From NCBI GenBank assembly GCA_022450155.1, contig JAKUQR010000001.1, positions 1-64,000 of the forward strand: a stretch of 64,000 bases of DNA, written 5' to 3'. Source of the DNA: Gammaproteobacteria bacterium (GTDB lineage: Bacteria > Pseudomonadota > Gammaproteobacteria > Arenicellales > UBA868). The stretch's first letter is position 1. The number at the start of each line of letters is the position of its first letter. Of this stretch, positions 62,985 to 64,000 are shown piece after piece. The position numbers were made by a program, and so were the translations under genes. Under the pieces are notes generated by a model, which saw only the letters and a program-made list of their open reading frames with translations, did no database searches and was not told where the DNA came from.

Positions 62985-64000
62985 ATGTTGATTCAGGTTG
63001 ATCTGCTTCGATCTTTGGTCGCCGATATTTTTGCTAAAGCGGGCTGTAGTCCAGAGGAAAGTGAGCGCATCGCCCGACACCTGGCATCGGCTAACCTCAC
63101 AGGTCACGACAGTCATGGCGTCATCCGAGTGCCCAGGTACGTCAGTTGGCTTGAATCGGGCAATCTCAGAGCTGGACAGAATCTCACCATAATCAGCGAA
63201 ACCGACCTGATCACGGTCGTCGATGGCAACCGTGGGTTTGGGCAAACTATCGGTGAACAGGCTGTACAGCTTGGGATCAACAAGGCCCTTAGAAGCGGTA
63301 TATCTATCGTTGCATTGCGACAGTCGGGACACCTTGGAAGGATCGGTGACTGGGCAGAAATCGCGATAGAGGCTGGACTGATTTCCATTCATTTTGTCAA
63401 TGTGGCCGGCAGCCTGTTGGTCGCTCCCTTTGGCGGCGTATCAAGGCGGATGTCAACTAACCCTGTCACGATTGGTGTACCGCTGGGAGACAGTGAGCCG
63501 TTGATTCTCGATTTCGCAACCTCCAGCGTGGCCGAGGGCAAGGTTCTGGTTGCGGCAACGGGTGGCAAACCGCTGCCGCCGGGTTCACTGATCAGGGGAG
63601 ATGGGCAACCCACTGACGATCCAAAAGCACTCTACGGAGAGGCCGATCCCGCACGCACCAACGATGTTCGAGCTGGGGACGGTGCCATTCGGGCGATGGG
63701 TGAACATAAAGGATCAGGTCTGGCACTGATGTGCGAGGTACTGGCCGGTGCTTTGACTGGCGGTGGCTGCGCGGGACCGGACAAGCCGTATATCTTAAAC
63801 GGCATGCTTTCGATCTATATCTCACCGGACCATCTAGACACAGACCAGGTCTTCTTGCAAGAGGCGCAACAATACATCGCATTTTTCAAGACCAGCAAGC
63901 CAGCCGAACCAGATGGCAACGTACTCGTGCCGGGAGATATGGAACGCCAGCGGCGTCTAGAGCGTACAGCAAATGGTATTGAATTATCCGAAGACGTATG
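62985..64000 (+). CDS. Ldh_2 family dehydrogenase, copy 2 (3' end outside window)
   Basis: The frame is open from the ATG at 62985 to the last base (338 residues), so the protein is missing only its end. It has NLTGHDSHGVIRVPRYV, NRGFGQTIGEQ, QSGHLGRIGDWAE with the catalytic His, STNPVTIGVPLG, DFATSSVAEGKV and MGEHKGSGLALMCEVLAG. It parallels copy 1 at 37.6 kb throughout but with different DNA. Oxidises a malate-, lactate- or ureidoglycolate-like hydroxy acid with NAD(P). The upstream base context (GGAGACTTTGGC) gives a usable ribosome site. Confidence 0.92.
   Translation, partial: MLIQVDLLRSLVADIFAKAGCSPEESERIARHLASANLTGHDSHGVIRVPRYVSWLESGNLRAGQNLTIISETDLITVVDGNRGFGQTIGEQAVQLGINKALRSGISIVALRQSGHLGRIGDWAEIAIEAGLISIHFVNVAGSLLVAPFGGVSRRMSTNPVTIGVPLGDSEPLILDFATSSVAEGKVLVAATGGKPLPPGSLIRGDGQPTDDPKALYGEADPARTNDVRAGDGAIRAMGEHKGSGLALMCEVLAGALTGGGCAGPDKPYILNGMLSIYISPDHLDTDQVFLQEAQQYIAFFKTSKPAEPDGNVLVPGDMERQRRLERTANGIELSEDV

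Noticed and set aside
1-64000. CRISPR arrays, tRNA/rRNA genes, insertion sequences, prophage
   Set aside because: No regularly spaced repeats, no tRNA-like cloverleaf, no transposase or integrase reading frames were recognised.

Overview
The window reads as a densely packed catabolic (accessory) region of a free-living heterotrophic proteobacterium. Support comes from Shine-Dalgarno starts, Dpp-type peptide ABC transport with Sec signal peptides, compact operons, moderate G+C, and many SDR, CaiB, HpcH/HpaI, AtuA, EamA and PhyH family proteins. A marine source is plausible (a DMSP-lyase-like cupin and two phytanoyl-CoA-dioxygenase-type enzymes), but the sequence does not fix a class or genus. 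There are about 60 protein genes, two of them cut by the window edges. I see no RNA gene, housekeeping gene, transposase, phage gene, CRISPR or recognisable transcription factor.

Layout. (1) 0-2.4 kb: the end of an amidase, an SDR and a zinc-independent alkenal/alkenone-type reductase. (2) 2.5-22 kb: a peptide/amide scavenging island. It has a peptide-binding lipocalin-free family 5 periplasmic protein (SBP1) facing a DppB-C-D-F set, two M81 (MlrC-like) metallopeptidases, an M20 amidohydrolase, a chlorohydrolase/deaminase-type amidohydrolase, an EamA exporter, an SDR, an M19 dipeptidase-like protein, an N-acyl-D-amino-acid deacylase, a peptidyl-hydroxyglycine-lyase-like beta-propeller, and a second, closely similar binding protein (SBP2) without its own permease. 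(3) 22-27 kb: an FAH-family hydrolase, a DMSP-lyase-like cupin and an epimerase in one operon, facing a D-erythronate dehydrogenase and an amidase.

(4) 27-38.7 kb: hydroxy-acid/sugar-acid metabolism. It has an HpcH/HpaI aldolase coupled to a 2-hydroxyacid dehydrogenase, an RraA-type aldolase, a UxaA dehydratase, a PhyH oxygenase, a DapA-type lyase, an MFS monocarboxylate-type carrier, a split AtuA pair, an SDR and an Ldh_2-type dehydrogenase. (5) 38.7-49.6 kb: an amidase, an AHL-lactonase-type MBL enzyme, a 3-hydroxyisobutyrate-dehydrogenase-like protein, a ketopantoate-reductase-like protein, an alpha/beta hydrolase, EamA, a second HpaI aldolase, a YfcG-like GST, an SDR, a class II aldolase and a two-piece ThDP decarboxylase. 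(6) 49.7-52.4 kb: a hydantoin-type racemase divergent from an N-carbamoyl-D-amino-acid hydrolase, then a crotonase. (7) 52.4-64 kb: a minus-strand operon (SDR, DUF1932 dehydrogenase, PcaD-like hydrolase, SDR, a THI5/NMT1-like binding fold without a signal peptide, a CaiB CoA-transferase, a CitE-like lyase) divergent from a plus-strand run (2-hydroxyacid dehydrogenase, LLM flavin oxidoreductase, glyoxalase-II-like protein, PhyH, Ldh_2).

Together the genes suggest capture of modified or D-configured peptides and amides, their hydrolysis, and oxidation or retro-aldol cleavage of the resulting hydroxy and keto acids. The specific substrates are not evident. All functions are inferred from motifs read by eye; no searches were run.
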